A DNA stretch of 64,000 nucleotides from Palsa-883 sp963826975 (GTDB lineage Bacteria; Pseudomonadota; Alphaproteobacteria; Acetobacterales; Acetobacteraceae). Within the stretch, counting starts at the first letter, position 1; each line of letters begins with the position of its first letter. Under the pieces are notes generated by a model. That model was given only the letters and a program-made list of their open reading frames with translations, searched no databases and was not told the DNA's origin. Location: contig CAWGZJ010000027.1 of the NCBI GenBank assembly GCA_963826975.1, positions 62,001-126,000 on the forward strand. The letters run 5' to 3'. Both the position numbers and the translations under genes were made by a program. Below are positions 27,984 through 39,600 of this stretch, piece after piece.

Positions 27984-28116
27984 TCGGCCGCGCCGCGCGT
28001 GCGGCCCGCGCGTGAACCCGAGCGCGTCGGCGTTGGGAACGCTCCGCCAGGCGGGGGAACCAGCTTCGGCGATAGGCGTTAAATCGGCTGGATGCAACTG
28101 CGAAGGAGAGGATGGC

Positions 28117-28215
28117 ATGGTCAGCATTCGCGACGCCCGAGGCCTGATCATGTCCGCCGACGCGACGGTCCGCGGCGTGCGCGTTGCGCTGAACGTCCGT
28201 GGCGACAAAAGCTAA
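28117..28215 (+). CDS. Possible 32-residue leader-like protein upstream of ku
   Basis: An ATG preceded by GGAGAGG opens MVSIRDARGLIMSADATVRG and ends 17 bases inside the ku gene. No family is recognised. It could be a short upstream reading frame that couples translation to ku, or chance. Its overlap with ku in another frame is the only contextual support. Confidence 0.25.
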   Translation: MVSIRDARGLIMSADATVRGVRVALNVRGDKS

Positions 28216-29122
28216 GCCGGCACGGCGCACGCGGACAGCGCGCAAGCGGCCGGCCGTTCGTAGCACCACCGCTGCGAAGCGCGCCCGCCGCGATATGCGG
28301 TCCCAGCCGCTATGGACCGGCAGTTTGCGCCTGGCATTGGTGACTGTGCCGGTCCGGTTATACCCGGCGATCAGCGGCGGCGCGCGCATCAGTTTTCATC
28401 AGGTGCATCAGCCATCGGGCAAGCGTATCCGCTACCAGAAGATCGTGCCGGGTATCGGGCCGGTGGACACCGACGACATCGTCAAAGGCTTCGACCTGGG
28501 CGAGGGACAATACGTTCTGCTCAAGGACGATGAGATCGAATCGCTGAAGATCGAAGCGAAGCGGACGCTCGACCTTGTGCAATTCGTTTCCCAAGGCGAG
28601 ATCGATCCGATCTGGTTCGAGCGGCCGTGCTATGTGGTGCCCGACGACGAGTTGGCCGAGGAAGCCTACGGCGTGCTGCGCGACGCACTGCGCGCGACCA
28701 AGAAACTGGGGCTCGGCCAGTTTGTGATGCGCGGGCGGGAATATGTTGCCGCCATCAAGCCTTGTGGCAAGGGGTTGCTGCTGGAGACGCTGCGATTTGC
28801 CGACGAGGTGCGCAATGCCGCGCCGTTCTTCGCCGATGCCGCTGACGTCGAGCCGGATGCGGAACTGCTCGATTTGGCGAAGGAGCTGATCGCGCGGAAG
28901 ACAGCGCCGTTCGATCCGCAGCGCTTCCACGACCATTACACCGAGGCGCTGCGCGAATTGATCGATGCCAAGGTGAAGCATCGCAAGCCAGTCTCCATAG
29001 ATGAAGAGGCGTCGACTGGTGGCGCGAAGGTGATCGATCTGGTCGAGGCACTGAAGCGCAGCGTCGCCCGGCGGGACGCCGATGCGCGGCGGGAGCCCGG
29101 GGCGCGCAGAAAGACCGGTTGA
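28199..29122 (+). CDS. ku: Ku protein of non-homologous end joining
   Basis: A 307-residue bacterial Ku homodimer subunit. After a Lys/Arg-rich N-terminus (MATKAKPARRTRTARKRPAV) the Ku core begins with PLWTGSLRLALVTVPVRLYP, and ISFHQVHQPSGKRIRYQKIV, GFDLGEGQYVLLKDDEIESL and KPCGKGLLLETLRFADEV follow, as in the family. It encircles DNA ends and recruits LigD. The ligD gene starts 3 bases after its stop, so both come from one transcript. The basic N-terminal tail is unusual in position; most bacterial Ku have the basic tail at the C-terminus, also present here in short form (ARRDADARREPGARRKTG). Confidence 0.95.
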   Translation: MATKAKPARRTRTARKRPAVRSTTAAKRARRDMRSQPLWTGSLRLALVTVPVRLYPAISGGARISFHQVHQPSGKRIRYQKIVPGIGPVDTDDIVKGFDLGEGQYVLLKDDEIESLKIEAKRTLDLVQFVSQGEIDPIWFERPCYVVPDDELAEEAYGVLRDALRATKKLGLGQFVMRGREYVAAIKPCGKGLLLETLRFADEVRNAAPFFADAADVEPDAELLDLAKELIARKTAPFDPQRFHDHYTEALRELIDAKVKHRKPVSIDEEASTGGAKVIDLVEALKRSVARRDADARREPGARRKTG

Positions 29123-29125
29123 GGA

Positions 29126-31687
29126 ATGGCAGCACAGCGGGCGCGGCAGGACGAGCTTGATACCTACCGGGCCAAACGCCGGTTCGACCAGACGCCCGAG
29201 CCGCGCGGACGTGCCGCTCGCAAGCCCGGGCGGCTCTACACCATCCAGAAGCACGCGGCACGCCGGCTGCACTACGATCTGCGGCTTGAACTCGACGGGG
29301 TGCTTAAGAGCTGGGCGGTGACTAAAGGTCCAAGCCTCGATCCCGCAGACAAACGTCTTGCGGTACCCACCGAGGACCATCCGGTAGATTATGCGACATT
29401 CGAGGGGCGCATTCCGGAGGGGAATTACGGTGCCGGGACGGTTTTGCTGTGGGACAAGGGGGAGTGGGAGCCGATTGGCGACCCGCGCGCCGGGCTGGCC
29501 GAAGGCAAGCTGGAATTTCGTCTGCGTGGCGAGCGGCTGAAAGGGCGGTGGGCGCTGGTGCGCTTCCACGGTCAGCGCGACGCGAAACGCGAAAACTGGC
29601 TGCTGATCAAGCAGAAGGACGAGTTGGCGGCGCACGGACGCAAGGTGACCGAGCGCGCCACGACCAGCGTTGCATCGGGGCGCGACATCGATGCGATCGC
29701 CGCCGCGCCCGACGCGGTGTGGGAGAGCAAGGGCGCGGTATCGGAGAGAAGGCGGGCGGTATCGAAGAGCAAACTTCAGGCGTCGCCAACAAGGCCAGCG
29801 CGGCACGCAGCACGGCGCAATGACAAGCTGCCGGCCTTCTCGGCGCCGGCGCTCGCCACCTTGGTGGACGCACTGCCTGAAGGGCCGGATTGGCTGTTCG
29901 AGGTGAAGTTCGACGGCTATCGCGCATTGGCCGCGGCGTCCGGCGACAACGTTCGCATCTACACGCGCAGCGGCAAGGACTGGACCGATCGCTACCCTGC
30001 GATAGCACGTGCGATCGCGGCGCTGGATCTCGACCGTGCGTTGCTGGATGGTGAGGTGGTGGCGATCGACCAGGCAGGCCGCTCGGACTTTGGCGCACTG
30101 CAACAGGCACTGTCCGAAGGGCGCGGTGGCCTCAATTATTTTGTCTTCGATCTGCTGGAGCTCGGCGGGGAAAATCTGCGCGGCGAAACGCTGATCGCAC
30201 GCAAGGAACGGCTGTGCAAGCTGCTGGCTGGCGTCCCACGGTCTGGGCTGGTGGCATATACCGACCATGTCATCGGCGACGGGCGCGAAATGTATCGCAC
30301 GCTGTGCGAAAAGGCGTTCGAGGGCATGATCGCCAAACGTGCAACGGCACCGTATCGACCCGGACGCACCGCGTCATGGCTGAAGATCAAGTGCGGCCAC
30401 GAGCAGGAATTCGTCATCGTCGGCTGGTCATCGTCGGCCGCCGAGCGAGCCTTCGCGTCGATCCTGCTCGCCCAGCATGTTGATGGGCGCTTGCGCTATG
30501 CGGGCCGCGTCGGATCTGGTTTCTCTGAACGCACCTTGTCCGACCTGGCAGAGCGCTTCAAAAGTTTGGCGCGACGCACGTCACCATTAGATCAATCGCT
30601 GTCGCCTAGCCTCATGCGCGGCGTTCACTGGCTGCGGCCGGAACTGGTGGCGGTGATCGCCTTTGCGGAATTCACCAGCGAGGGCATTGTGCGGCAGGGA
30701 CGCTTTGTCAGGCTGCGCGAGGACAAGGCGGCGAACGACGTTCGACAGGAGAGGCCCATGCCAGTGCGAAAGGTGGCGCAGCACGTCGAGAACGACGCGA
30801 GCGTGGGCGGCGTGCGGCTGACGCATCCCGACAAGCTGCTGTACCCCGCACAGAAGCTGACCAAGCGCGATGTGGCGCGGTATCTCGAGGCAGCTTCGGG
30901 GCGTCTGCTGCCGCATCTCGCCGATCGTCCGCTGAGCCTTTTGCGTTGTCCGGACGGCGTGGCGAAGCAGTGCTTCTTCCAGCGCCACGCCGGCGTTGGC
31001 CTGCCCAAAGCCATTCGACGCGTGCCCGTCATCGACAAGGATGGGAAGCAGGTCGAGTACCTTTATATCGCCGACAAAGCCGGCCTGTTGGCGGCCGCAC
31101 AATTCGACGTGCTCGAATTCCACATCTGGGGTGTGCACGTCGATGATGTGGACCGGCCGGATCGCATCGTGTTCGATCTTGATCCGGATCCGGCGATCGG
31201 TTTCCCAACTGTGCGCGAGGCCGCGGATCATGTGCGTGCCGCGCTTGACGCGCTCGGTCTCGCGAGTTTCGCGATGCTGACCGGCGGCAAGGGCGTGCAT
31301 GTCGTGGCGCCGATCACACGCCGCCATCCCTGGCCGATCGTGAAGGAATTCACCAAGGCACTTGCCGAACGTTTCGCGACCGACGTGCCAGAGCTGTACG
31401 TCGCTACCATGAGCAAGGCCCGCCGCACCGGTCGGATCTTCATCGACCATTTCCGCAACGAACGTACGGCGTCGGCGGTCGCGCCGTATTCGCCGCGTGG
31501 GCGTCCCGGCGCTGCGGTCGCGTGGCCGGTGACATGGCAGGAACTTGCGAGTGTCACGTCGGCTGATGAGGTGTCGCTCGCGACGGCGACGCAACGGTTG
31601 GCTGAGCCTGATCCCTGGGACGGCTACAACACGGCAAAGCAGAGCCTGACCGCGGCGGCGCTGCGTTCTCTCGGCGTGGCGGCCTGA
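29126..31687 (+). CDS. ligD: ATP-dependent DNA ligase D (phosphoesterase-ligase-polymerase)
   Basis: An 853-residue, three-domain end-joining enzyme. The order is 3'-phosphoesterase (residues about 35-175, with IQKHAARRLHYDLRLELDG and EGNYGAGTVLLWDKG), then ligase with the adenylated lysine in EVKFDGYRAL (Lys about 261), and C-terminal primase-like polymerase (from about residue 555, with LTHPDKLLYP and the metal-binding VFDLDPD at residues 684-686). It trims, fills in and seals double-strand breaks held by Ku. All active-site motifs are intact and there is no frameshift. It likely protects DNA in stationary or dried cells. Confidence 0.96.
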   Translation: MAAQRARQDELDTYRAKRRFDQTPEPRGRAARKPGRLYTIQKHAARRLHYDLRLELDGVLKSWAVTKGPSLDPADKRLAVPTEDHPVDYATFEGRIPEGNYGAGTVLLWDKGEWEPIGDPRAGLAEGKLEFRLRGERLKGRWALVRFHGQRDAKRENWLLIKQKDELAAHGRKVTERATTSVASGRDIDAIAAAPDAVWESKGAVSERRRAVSKSKLQASPTRPARHAARRNDKLPAFSAPALATLVDALPEGPDWLFEVKFDGYRALAAASGDNVRIYTRSGKDWTDRYPAIARAIAALDLDRALLDGEVVAIDQAGRSDFGALQQALSEGRGGLNYFVFDLLELGGENLRGETLIARKERLCKLLAGVPRSGLVAYTDHVIGDGREMYRTLCEKAFEGMIAKRATAPYRPGRTASWLKIKCGHEQEFVIVGWSSSAAERAFASILLAQHVDGRLRYAGRVGSGFSERTLSDLAERFKSLARRTSPLDQSLSPSLMRGVHWLRPELVAVIAFAEFTSEGIVRQGRFVRLREDKAANDVRQERPMPVRKVAQHVENDASVGGVRLTHPDKLLYPAQKLTKRDVARYLEAASGRLLPHLADRPLSLLRCPDGVAKQCFFQRHAGVGLPKAIRRVPVIDKDGKQVEYLYIADKAGLLAAAQFDVLEFHIWGVHVDDVDRPDRIVFDLDPDPAIGFPTVREAADHVRAALDALGLASFAMLTGGKGVHVVAPITRRHPWPIVKEFTKALAERFATDVPELYVATMSKARRTGRIFIDHFRNERTASAVAPYSPRGRPGAAVAWPVTWQELASVTSADEVSLATATQRLAEPDPWDGYNTAKQSLTAAALRSLGVAA

Positions 31688-32638
31688 CCTGCCATTGGCG
31701 GCGCGAAGACGCACCGGACGGTGGCAAGAAGCCTGACGATTGCGCGGAATGGGACGTGATGGTGCGCGCAATTGGAAGCGGCGACTGTTCGAGGTACGCA
31801 AAACTCCTCCCGGAATGAGCGAGTTGCGTCGCGGATAGGGCGCGACTTGCCGAAGCAACATGGGGGACCAGCGTATGATGCGTATGGCGCGCGCTGAGTG
31901 GCCCGTTTGGCGCAGAGAAATTTTCGTTGCATGGCCCGTTCGGGCGAAGCGCGGGCGGCGGCCCGACGAACACAGTAGCGCCCGAGCCGTTTCTTCGTTG
32001 CCATCAACGCAGGTTGCCCCTGCGAGGAAACTCCATGACGCTAGTACCACACGCGCGCAGCGGCCGTCGTTGCGCGACCGCCGGCCGTGCCTGCAAGACT
32101 TATGTCGGCGCGGCGCGCGAAATGGTCCGCCCCCGGCATGATTGGTGTGATGCAGGTCACAGCGCATCCGGTTCACTTCGTGCTCGATTTGGATGCGGCC
32201 CTGAATGCCGTAGCCGCAGCCCTTCCCAATCACGTTTGCACTGGCCGGGCGAACAAGCGCCAAACGTTACACAATCGACATATGACCGGGGTTTCGGTTC
32301 GCACTCGGATACCGGCAATATAACGGAATAATAACGACACCAGACACGTGACAGATGGCAGCAACGTTTCCGCAAACGAAGTGGCGAAATACGTTTCCGA
32401 AAGTGTAAGAAATGCCGCGTAATGCCGGTCAGCGCGATCACTTCGAGTGGGTAACGGCAGATTGTCGGATAACGCAGTCTGATCTTTCGTCAGATCGACA
32501 CATCTTGCTGGCGTTCCTTGCGCGCGACGGCCTGCTACCGCCGTTCATGACCCGGGCATCCGCGATCCGCGGGTCACCCGGTCAGCGCCGCTGAACGTTT
32601 GACTTTGGACAACCGGCTGGAAAAGAGGGGAACAAAGC
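31688..32638. other. 950-bp intergenic region before the SapC gene
   Basis: No gene with a recognisable motif was found on either strand. The left half is GC-rich and resembles decayed coding sequence. The right part (about 32230-32640) is clearly more AT-rich, with segments such as ggcaatataacggaataata, and ends in a strong ribosome-binding site (GAGGGG) 10 bases before an ATG at 32639. This is a plausible promoter and leader zone for SapC and the giant gene. Confidence 0.5.
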
Positions 32639-32654
32639 ATGAGCGCCGCCACGG

Positions 32655-33386
32655 ATGATAACTGTACAGGCAATGTTCTACGACCGAATCCGGTTGCTCG
32701 ATTCGACGCGCGATCAGGACCTGTGCCTGATGCCGCCGTCGGATTATTCGTTCGTGTCAGCAACAAATGCAATCCCGCTGGTGGCGGAGGAGTTGTTCGC
32801 CGCCCAAGGCGCACTATCCCATCGTGTTCGCCGGCACCGAAAGCCCCTGCCGGTCGCGGTCGTCGGGCTGCGGACAACGGAGAACCTGTTCATCGACACC
32901 GACGGCGGGTGGCGGGCCGAGTGCTATTTGCCGCTCTATATCCGCCGGCATCCCTTCATCCTGATGGACCGGCATGACGGCCGCCTGCATCTGGCGATCG
33001 ACGCCGCCTCGCCGCGCTGGTCCACCGAAGCCGGACAGAAGCTGTTTGAGGCGGGCGAGCCGACCGCGCTGACCCGCGGCATGCTCGACTTCTGCACGAA
33101 GTTCCGGCGCCAGCACGAAACCGCCACCGCGCTCGGCGCCGCATTGCGCGAGCACGCGGTGCTGGTGGAGTACCGCTTCAACGTCACCGCCGCCGGCCGG
33201 GCGCACAGCGTCACCGGCTGCCATGTCGTTTCCGAGGAGAAACTGGCCGAGCTGCCCGACGACGTCTTCCTGACCTGGCGCCGGGCCGGCTGGCTGCCGC
33301 TTATCACCGCGCATCTGCTCTCGTTGCGGCAGTGGGAGGCGCTCGGCCGGCTGGCCGTGATGCGTCCCGCCTCGCTCGCCGCCTGA
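32655..33386 (+). CDS. SapC family protein with a local compensated frameshift
   Basis: About 243 residues of the SapC family, whose founding members relate to surface-layer export. Motifs after the start are MFYDRIRLLDS, ENLFIDTDGGWRAECYLPLY, IRRHPFILMD, and the C-terminal LTWRRAGWLPLITAHLLSL. Between about 32803 and 32845 the family text (AHYPIVFAGTESP) is in the +1 frame, so one extra base (CCC at 32802-32806) and one missing base (near 32845) cancel out; the frame stays open. The strong ribosome-binding site belongs to an ATG at 32639 in another frame, so the true start may be there with one more indel. The gene lies 165 bases before the LEPR-XLL giant and may help its secretion or surface display. 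Confidence 0.85.
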   Translation: MITVQAMFYDRIRLLDSTRDQDLCLMPPSDYSFVSATNAIPLVAEELFAAQGALSHRVRRHRKPLPVAVVGLRTTENLFIDTDGGWRAECYLPLYIRRHPFILMDRHDGRLHLAIDAASPRWSTEAGQKLFEAGEPTALTRGMLDFCTKFRRQHETATALGAALREHAVLVEYRFNVTAAGRAHSVTGCHVVSEEKLAELPDDVFLTWRRAGWLPLITAHLLSLRQWEALGRLAVMRPASLAA

Positions 33387-33389
33387 CCA

Positions 33390-33540
33390 ACCCCCCCTCC
33401 GCCGCGCTCGCCGCCTGAGCAACCCCCTCCGCCGCGCCGCACTCGACGCATCTGAGGCACTCCGATCCACCGCGCCGCACGCGACGCACCTGAGCCAACC
33501 CCTCTGCCGCGCCGCACTCCACGCGCCTGAGCAACAAGGA
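33390..33540 (+). repeat. Imperfect tandem repeats between SapC and the giant gene
   Basis: Four to five degenerate units of about 30-38 bases share the pattern ccgccgcgccgcactcgacg followed by cgcctgagcaacccc. Units start near 33372, 33398, 33428, 33466 and 33505. They begin at the SapC stop codon, whose last codons (cgcctga) are themselves one unit. No gene is encoded. Slippage is likely; a leader or spacing role is only a guess. Confidence 0.65.
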
Positions 33541-33628
33541 CAACAAAACCATGGCGTTCCCGTTTCTGAAGGCCGCACTGCGGCAACCGCCGGCAGCGCC
33601 GGTCGCATGCGAAACAACGCCAAAGGCC

Positions 33629-33688
33629 GAGGGCCGCCTGGTGTTCGAGGCCCTGGAACCAAGGGTATTGCTCAGCGCCGACGCGTTG
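33629..33688 (+). other. LEPR-XLL sorting-type motif of the giant protein
   Basis: Codons for EGRLVFEALEPRVLLSADAL, about residues 27-46 of the giant protein. The family knowledge is that this short N-terminal motif is shared by otherwise unrelated, very large bacterial proteins and is suspected to direct secretion. Its position close to the start and the lack of a classical signal peptide here agree with a targeting role. Confidence 0.9.
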
Positions 33689-36600
33689 AGCGTGGCCGTC
33701 CGGCAACGTGGACCACCCATCGCGCACGAGTGATCGTGGAGGCGGTCTCGCAGACGCTGGCCAACACGACACACCACGGTCCAGATGGTCCAGGTGGTGG
33801 AGCGCGGCGAAACCAACCAGGTGCTGGCCAGCGCCGCGCTCAGCAGCGTCAGCAGCATCAAGATCACCTCCGCCACCGGCAATACCAGCCTGACGGTCGA
33901 TACCGCTCCGTTCGGCAACGCGAAGGCGCCCGCCGATCACATTCACCGGCGGCAAGGGCAACAACACCCTGCCGTCACCGGCGCCGGCGAGACCGATTGG
34001 GCCATCAGCGGCGCAACGCCGGCACGGTCAACTTCCCCGGCGGCCCGGTTGGCGTGAACGGGGCCGGCGTGAACGGTGCCGGCACGAACGCCCCAACCAT
34101 CAACCCAACCGTCAACCCAACCGTCAACAGCGTGCGCGCCGCCGCCGCGATCAGCTTCACCGGGGTCAGCAACCTGACCGGCGGGACAGCACCAACACTC
34201 AACGTCTTCCGGGCGAGCAGGGCGGCACGCTCAGCGGCACACTGGGCGGCATCCCGGGTGGCAACGACTCGTTGGTCTTCCACAACGATACCGTCGACAA
34301 CGCGGCGTTCACCGCTCCGGGCCGCACTCCGGCAGCATCAACATGGACGGTTCGGTGTTCACCTATGCCGGGCTGAAGCCGGTATTTTCAGCGGCAATGC
34401 GACCAACGTCACCATGACCGGCACGGGCACCGACGTGCTTTCGCTGGCCGATACCGCGACAGCTTGGCCAGATCGAGATCGCCAGCCTGAACAACTCGCT
34501 GGAGAGCATCACGTTCGCCGCCCGACTGCATCGCTGACCGTGGACTTCGGCATGGCGGCAACACGACAGCCTTCAAGTCGGCGAATTGCGGTTGTCCGGC
34601 GCGGACCTGACCGTGGCGGCGGCAGCGGCTCCACCAGCGTCGCGGTCGATCCTGGCGCCTATGTCAGCACGCGCCAGACCACGGGGACACGCTGGACGCC
34701 CCGTCGTTCGGCAATTCCGGCAACATCACTTGAATGCCGACACCATCACGGTCAACACGGGTGCCAGCTTTATGCCAACGCCAATAACGGCTTCACCGCC
34801 GGCACATCGCATTGGATGCCAGTGCGACGGGCGATGCGGCCAGACAGCGACCGCGGCCGTCGCAGTGCATGGCGCCAGATCGTCGCCGGCACGTCACGTT
34901 GGAGGCGTCGCCACCACCACCGCCACGTGACCCAAACCACCCTGGCAACCCTCGATCTGGGCGCCACAGCGCAGACAGTGGTCGACGGCGCCAGCCTGAT
35001 CGGCGGCACCGTCGGGACGGTCGACGTCGAGGACCGAGGACAATGTCAACGGGCAGGTCACGGCAAACGCCGCGCCGCTCGGGCTGGTCGGCGCCGACGC
35101 CGCGGTCGCGCTGGCCGATGTCAGTGCCACCGCGACCACGCTGGTCACCGGCACCACGGTGATCGGCGCGATCGGCGACCTGTCGGTCCACAGCGACGAC
35201 AACACAACGGTCACCACGTTGGCAGACGGCAGTGCGGGCGGTGCCAGCGCGGTGGGCGGCACGGTGGCGCTCTCGGATGTCACCACCAGCAGCACGGTGC
35301 AGTTGGGCACCGGGGTGCGGGCCTGCGCCCAGCGATCGTGGTGGCGGCGAATTCCACCACGACCGTTTCCACCCGGGCGATCGCCACCGCGGGTGGGGCA
35401 ACCGCCAACGGGGCGGCGGGACAAGGCGCGCTGGCGTCGCAGGCGACGACGCCGGACGGCGGTGTCACGGTCGCCGCCGCGATCGCCGGCACCACGGCCG
35501 ACGATACTGTCGCGTCCGCGGTCGGTGCCGCCAATATCGCAACGACCCAGGGTCTCGAGATCGACCGCCAATGCCAGCCGGACGATCGCGACCATCGCGA
35601 ATGCCAGCGCGGTGCAAGGCGGTCCGGGGGTCGGCGCCGCCGTCGCCTTGAACGCGATTTCCGTCGAGTACCAACGCGACGCTGGGCGGCACGTCCATCA
35701 TCACGGCAATGCCGATATCAGTACCGGCGGATTGCGCACGGCGATCTGTTCGGCGCCGTCGCACAGTCCGGCGCGGGCGACACCAATGTCGGCGTCGCCG
35801 GCGCGTTGGCGTCAACGACGTTATCGACGACGCGTTCGGCGGCATCGCTGCCGCGGCGCAGGTCGAGCTGCCGACCGGCGAGCCTCACTGCCGGCCGCCC
35901 AGACGGCGAGGCGATCACCGGCGCCATCGCTTTCCTCACCGGCGCGACGGCCGGATCCTGGCGTCGGCGCATCGGTCGCGATCGCGCCGGTGAGTTCACG
36001 CCGAGACCGGCATGCAGGCCGGCGCCCGTTCAGCACCGGCGCGGCGTCCGCCGGGCCGGGGATCGATGCCAGCTTTACCGTGACCGCCAAGCGGACTATC
36101 GATACCACCGCCGACGGCGGGGCCGCGGGCGGCACCGCACCGCCGCGGCGCTCGCGATGACCGTCGCGCATGACAACTGCCGGCGCCGATCTCGATACCG
36201 GCGCGACGGTGACGTGGAGGGGAATTTCACCCTCGATGCGACAACAAACCAGCGCGGTCCGTACCGCCGGCAACCGCGATCTCGGGCGCGCAGGCCGGCG
36301 TTTCGGCTCGGCATCGTGCTGGACAACACGCAGGCGACGACGGCCGGGGAGATCAGGCCAGCGGAGACGTCTCGCTGATTGCGAGGGCGGACCGTCAGCA
36401 CTACAACCGCAACCGGTGGGCCGGCCGGGCGCCGCGATCGGCAGTGCCGAAGCACCGACGTGATTGCCAGCGAATTGGGGTTCCTGAACAATCCGGCGGG
36501 CGTCGCGCTGCCAACGCCGGCGACGCCGACGGCACGTTCGGCGTCGCCGCCGCGATGGCGCTCGGCGTCGTGATCGGGCGCGTTTCCGCGACGGTATCGC

Positions 36601-39600
36601 CCGTCGACCGGCGCGCCTGAGGACGATCACCGCGGAGCAGATTTCGCTGATCGCCGGGCGGGTCCGTGGCCGCCACGAAGCGCGCCGACGCCGCGGCCGA
36701 CAATCTTGGCGGCGCCGGCGGATCGGTGCAGCGCTGGCGCTGCAAACCGGCCAGGCGATCATCGTGGCCGAGGATGAGCGCCGATCTCCGCGCCCATCAT
36801 CATTCTGTCCGCGGCCGGACCCAGCGCGGCCGTGCCGGTCGATGTCGGCGGCTTCACCGTTCAGGCGATCTCCGGCGCGGGCGCGACCGCGGTCGGCGTG
36901 GCCGGCGCGATGGCGATCGGCGGCGATGGGATCACGGTGCAGGCACTGCTGAATGGCGCGGCCGCCGCGACCGGATCGGTCAGCCTGCAGGCGGCGGGAC
37001 ACAGCACTTCGAATATCGACGCCACCGCGCTGAGCGCTGCCCTGCCGACCGGTGGCAGCAGTCCGCTCGGGGTGGGCGCCTCGTTTGCGCTCGACATCAC
37101 CGATGCGACGATCACCGCGGCGATCGAGGACGGTGGCTCGGTCACCGGCAACCCGACGCTGAGTCTGACTGCGGTTGGCGGCCAGACGGCAACGACCACG
37201 GCCGTGGGCGGCGCTGTCGGCGGCACCGCGACGGGCGCGGCTTTCGCGCTGGCGGTGGTCACCGACGAGATCACCGCGGAACTGACAGCCAAGGCGGTGG
37301 CCGACGCGGCTTTGGCCTCGTTGACGGCGAACGGCGCCAGCGACGCCACCACCACCACGAACGCCGACGGCGGCGGCCAGGCTGCCGCCATCGGTGCCGG
37401 GTTGGCACTGGGGATACCGTGGACCACGTGACGGCGGAAATGGCCGGGGAACTGGTGGCGACTGGCAACGCCGACCTGACCGCGACGGATGGCACGAACC
37501 AGCGACGACCGCCAATGCCGGGGCGCGCGGCGCCGCGGCGGGTCGGTTGACGCCGGGCCGCTGCTTGGCAACCAGCTTACCTTCCTCAACGACCCGAACG
37601 GTATCACGGCGCCGACGCTGGCCACCGCCGACGGCACCATGGGCGTCGCCGCGGCGCTGGCGTTCGGCGTCGACGACTCGACGACCCAGACGGAGGTGTC
37701 CGGCCGGCTGGGCACGCCGGACGCCCTGACCATGACCGCGACCGGCGGCAGCACGAGGGCAGCACAGCGAACGCGAAGACGGTGGACAGCGGCGCTGAAC
37801 GGCACCGGCATCGCCGCGGCAGTCGGCATGATGGTTGCCACGCCCAAGATCAGCTCGCGCATCGACGGCAGGGTGATCGCCGGCACGCGACCCTCTCGGC
37901 CGGCATGCGGTTCCCGCCGGCCACGATCCATCCAGTCCCACGCGTTGTCAGGCGTGGGGAACAACGATACCGGCGTGGCCGGCGCCTTGGCTCTGATGGT
38001 CGCCCACCCGGTGACCGAGGCGGCGATCGGCGGCAGCGGCTTCCTGGATGACCTGGGCGGTGATGCCACCTTGTCGGCCAGCAGCGCCTCGCAGGAACGC
38101 GCCGACGCGGCGGCGGCCAATCTCGGCTCCGGCAAGTTCGGCCTCGGCGCCAGCGTGGCGCTGGATATCGCGCTCGACGACACCCATGCGCGCCTGGAGC
38201 AGGGCGCCAGGTGACGCATGCGCAGGATCTGACCTTGTCCGCCAACGGCGCCGAGAACTCGAACGCGAGCGCGAATGCCGGCAGCCAATCGGGCGGCAGC
38301 GCCGGCGCGGTCGCGATCAATGTCGCGCCGCAGGACATCGTGGCGGAGATCGATCCCGGGACGGCGCTGAAGTCGCCGGCAACCTGTCGCTGGAGGCCTC
38401 GCAGGTCCAGTTCAGCGCGCCAATGCGAGCGGTGGTGCCGGGAGCGCGGCGGCGGCTTCGGCGCGGCGATCGCGGTCAATGCGCCGGTCGCCAGCACCAC
38501 CGCGCTGCTGGATCGCGGCGCGACCGTCGGCAACGACATTCTGGTGCGGGCCAGCTCGAACCTCGGCGCGCAGGCCATGGCGACGGCCGGCGAGCATGGC
38601 GGTGCGAGCGGCGGCACGGCGGACTGGGAGGTCGCGAATTGGCTGGGTGCGCAGGCGGCGATGGTTCGACCGCGCCCCTGTGCTGCCGAATATCGCCAGC
38701 GCGCTCGGCGACGGCGCGCAGCAGCTCGGCCTCGACCTGCCGTAGATCGGATCGGCGGCCGCGCTGGGAGTGGACGCCGGCGTTCGGCACCACCAGCGCC
38801 AGCATCGCCGGGGGCGTGGCGGTCACCGCCGGTGGCAACGTCGCGGTGCTGGCCAGCGGGGCCGGCGATGCGGATGCCACGGCCAATGCCCGCGCGGTCA
38901 ACGATCTGGGCGCGGTCGGCTTCGGCTTCGCGGTGGATTACGATGCCCAGACGATCGAGGCATCGATCGGCACCGCCACGCTGGTCAGCGCGCTGGGCAT
39001 CACCGTCGAGGCGGACGTGCCGCGCGACGGGTCGGAGACCAGCACGGCCGAGGCGATGGCTGGCGCCGGCGCGCTCGCGAGGCGTCGCTGGGGCGGTCGC
39101 GCTCAACCTGGTGGACAACAGCACCGACGCAGAGATCCTGGGGACCGCGCCGATCGATGCGCCGGACTTCATCGACGTCGAGGCGGCGGGCAACACCGAC
39201 GCGGCGGCGACCGCAGGGAGATTCAACAGGCGGCACGGTTGCTGGGGCCGGCGTTTCGCTCGCCGCCAATCTCGTGGTGGATCACACCGAGGCGAGCGTC
39301 GTCGCCGGGGCGCGATTGGACAGCCTCGGCACGATCCGGATCGAGGCTGAGGGCACGCAGTCGATGCAAAGCGAGGCAGCCGGCACCGCGTCCGCTGGTC
39401 TGGCGGCGATTCCGGCCAGCCTGACGGCGGACTGCGCTGCTTGCGACGACGGCGGCTTCGGTCGGCGATGGCGCGCGGATCGATGTCGGGTGGGCTCGGC
39501 ACCGCGACGCAGAACCTGCTGGTGCTGTCGCGCGAGACACGACGCTCGATGCGATGGCTGGCAGCCTTGGGGTCGCCGGTTTGGTGGGCGCCGGCGCGGC

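Noticed and set aside
28358..30268. 636-codon minus-strand frame across ku and ligD
   Set aside because: Both plus-strand genes have complete catalytic motifs; the reverse text has none.
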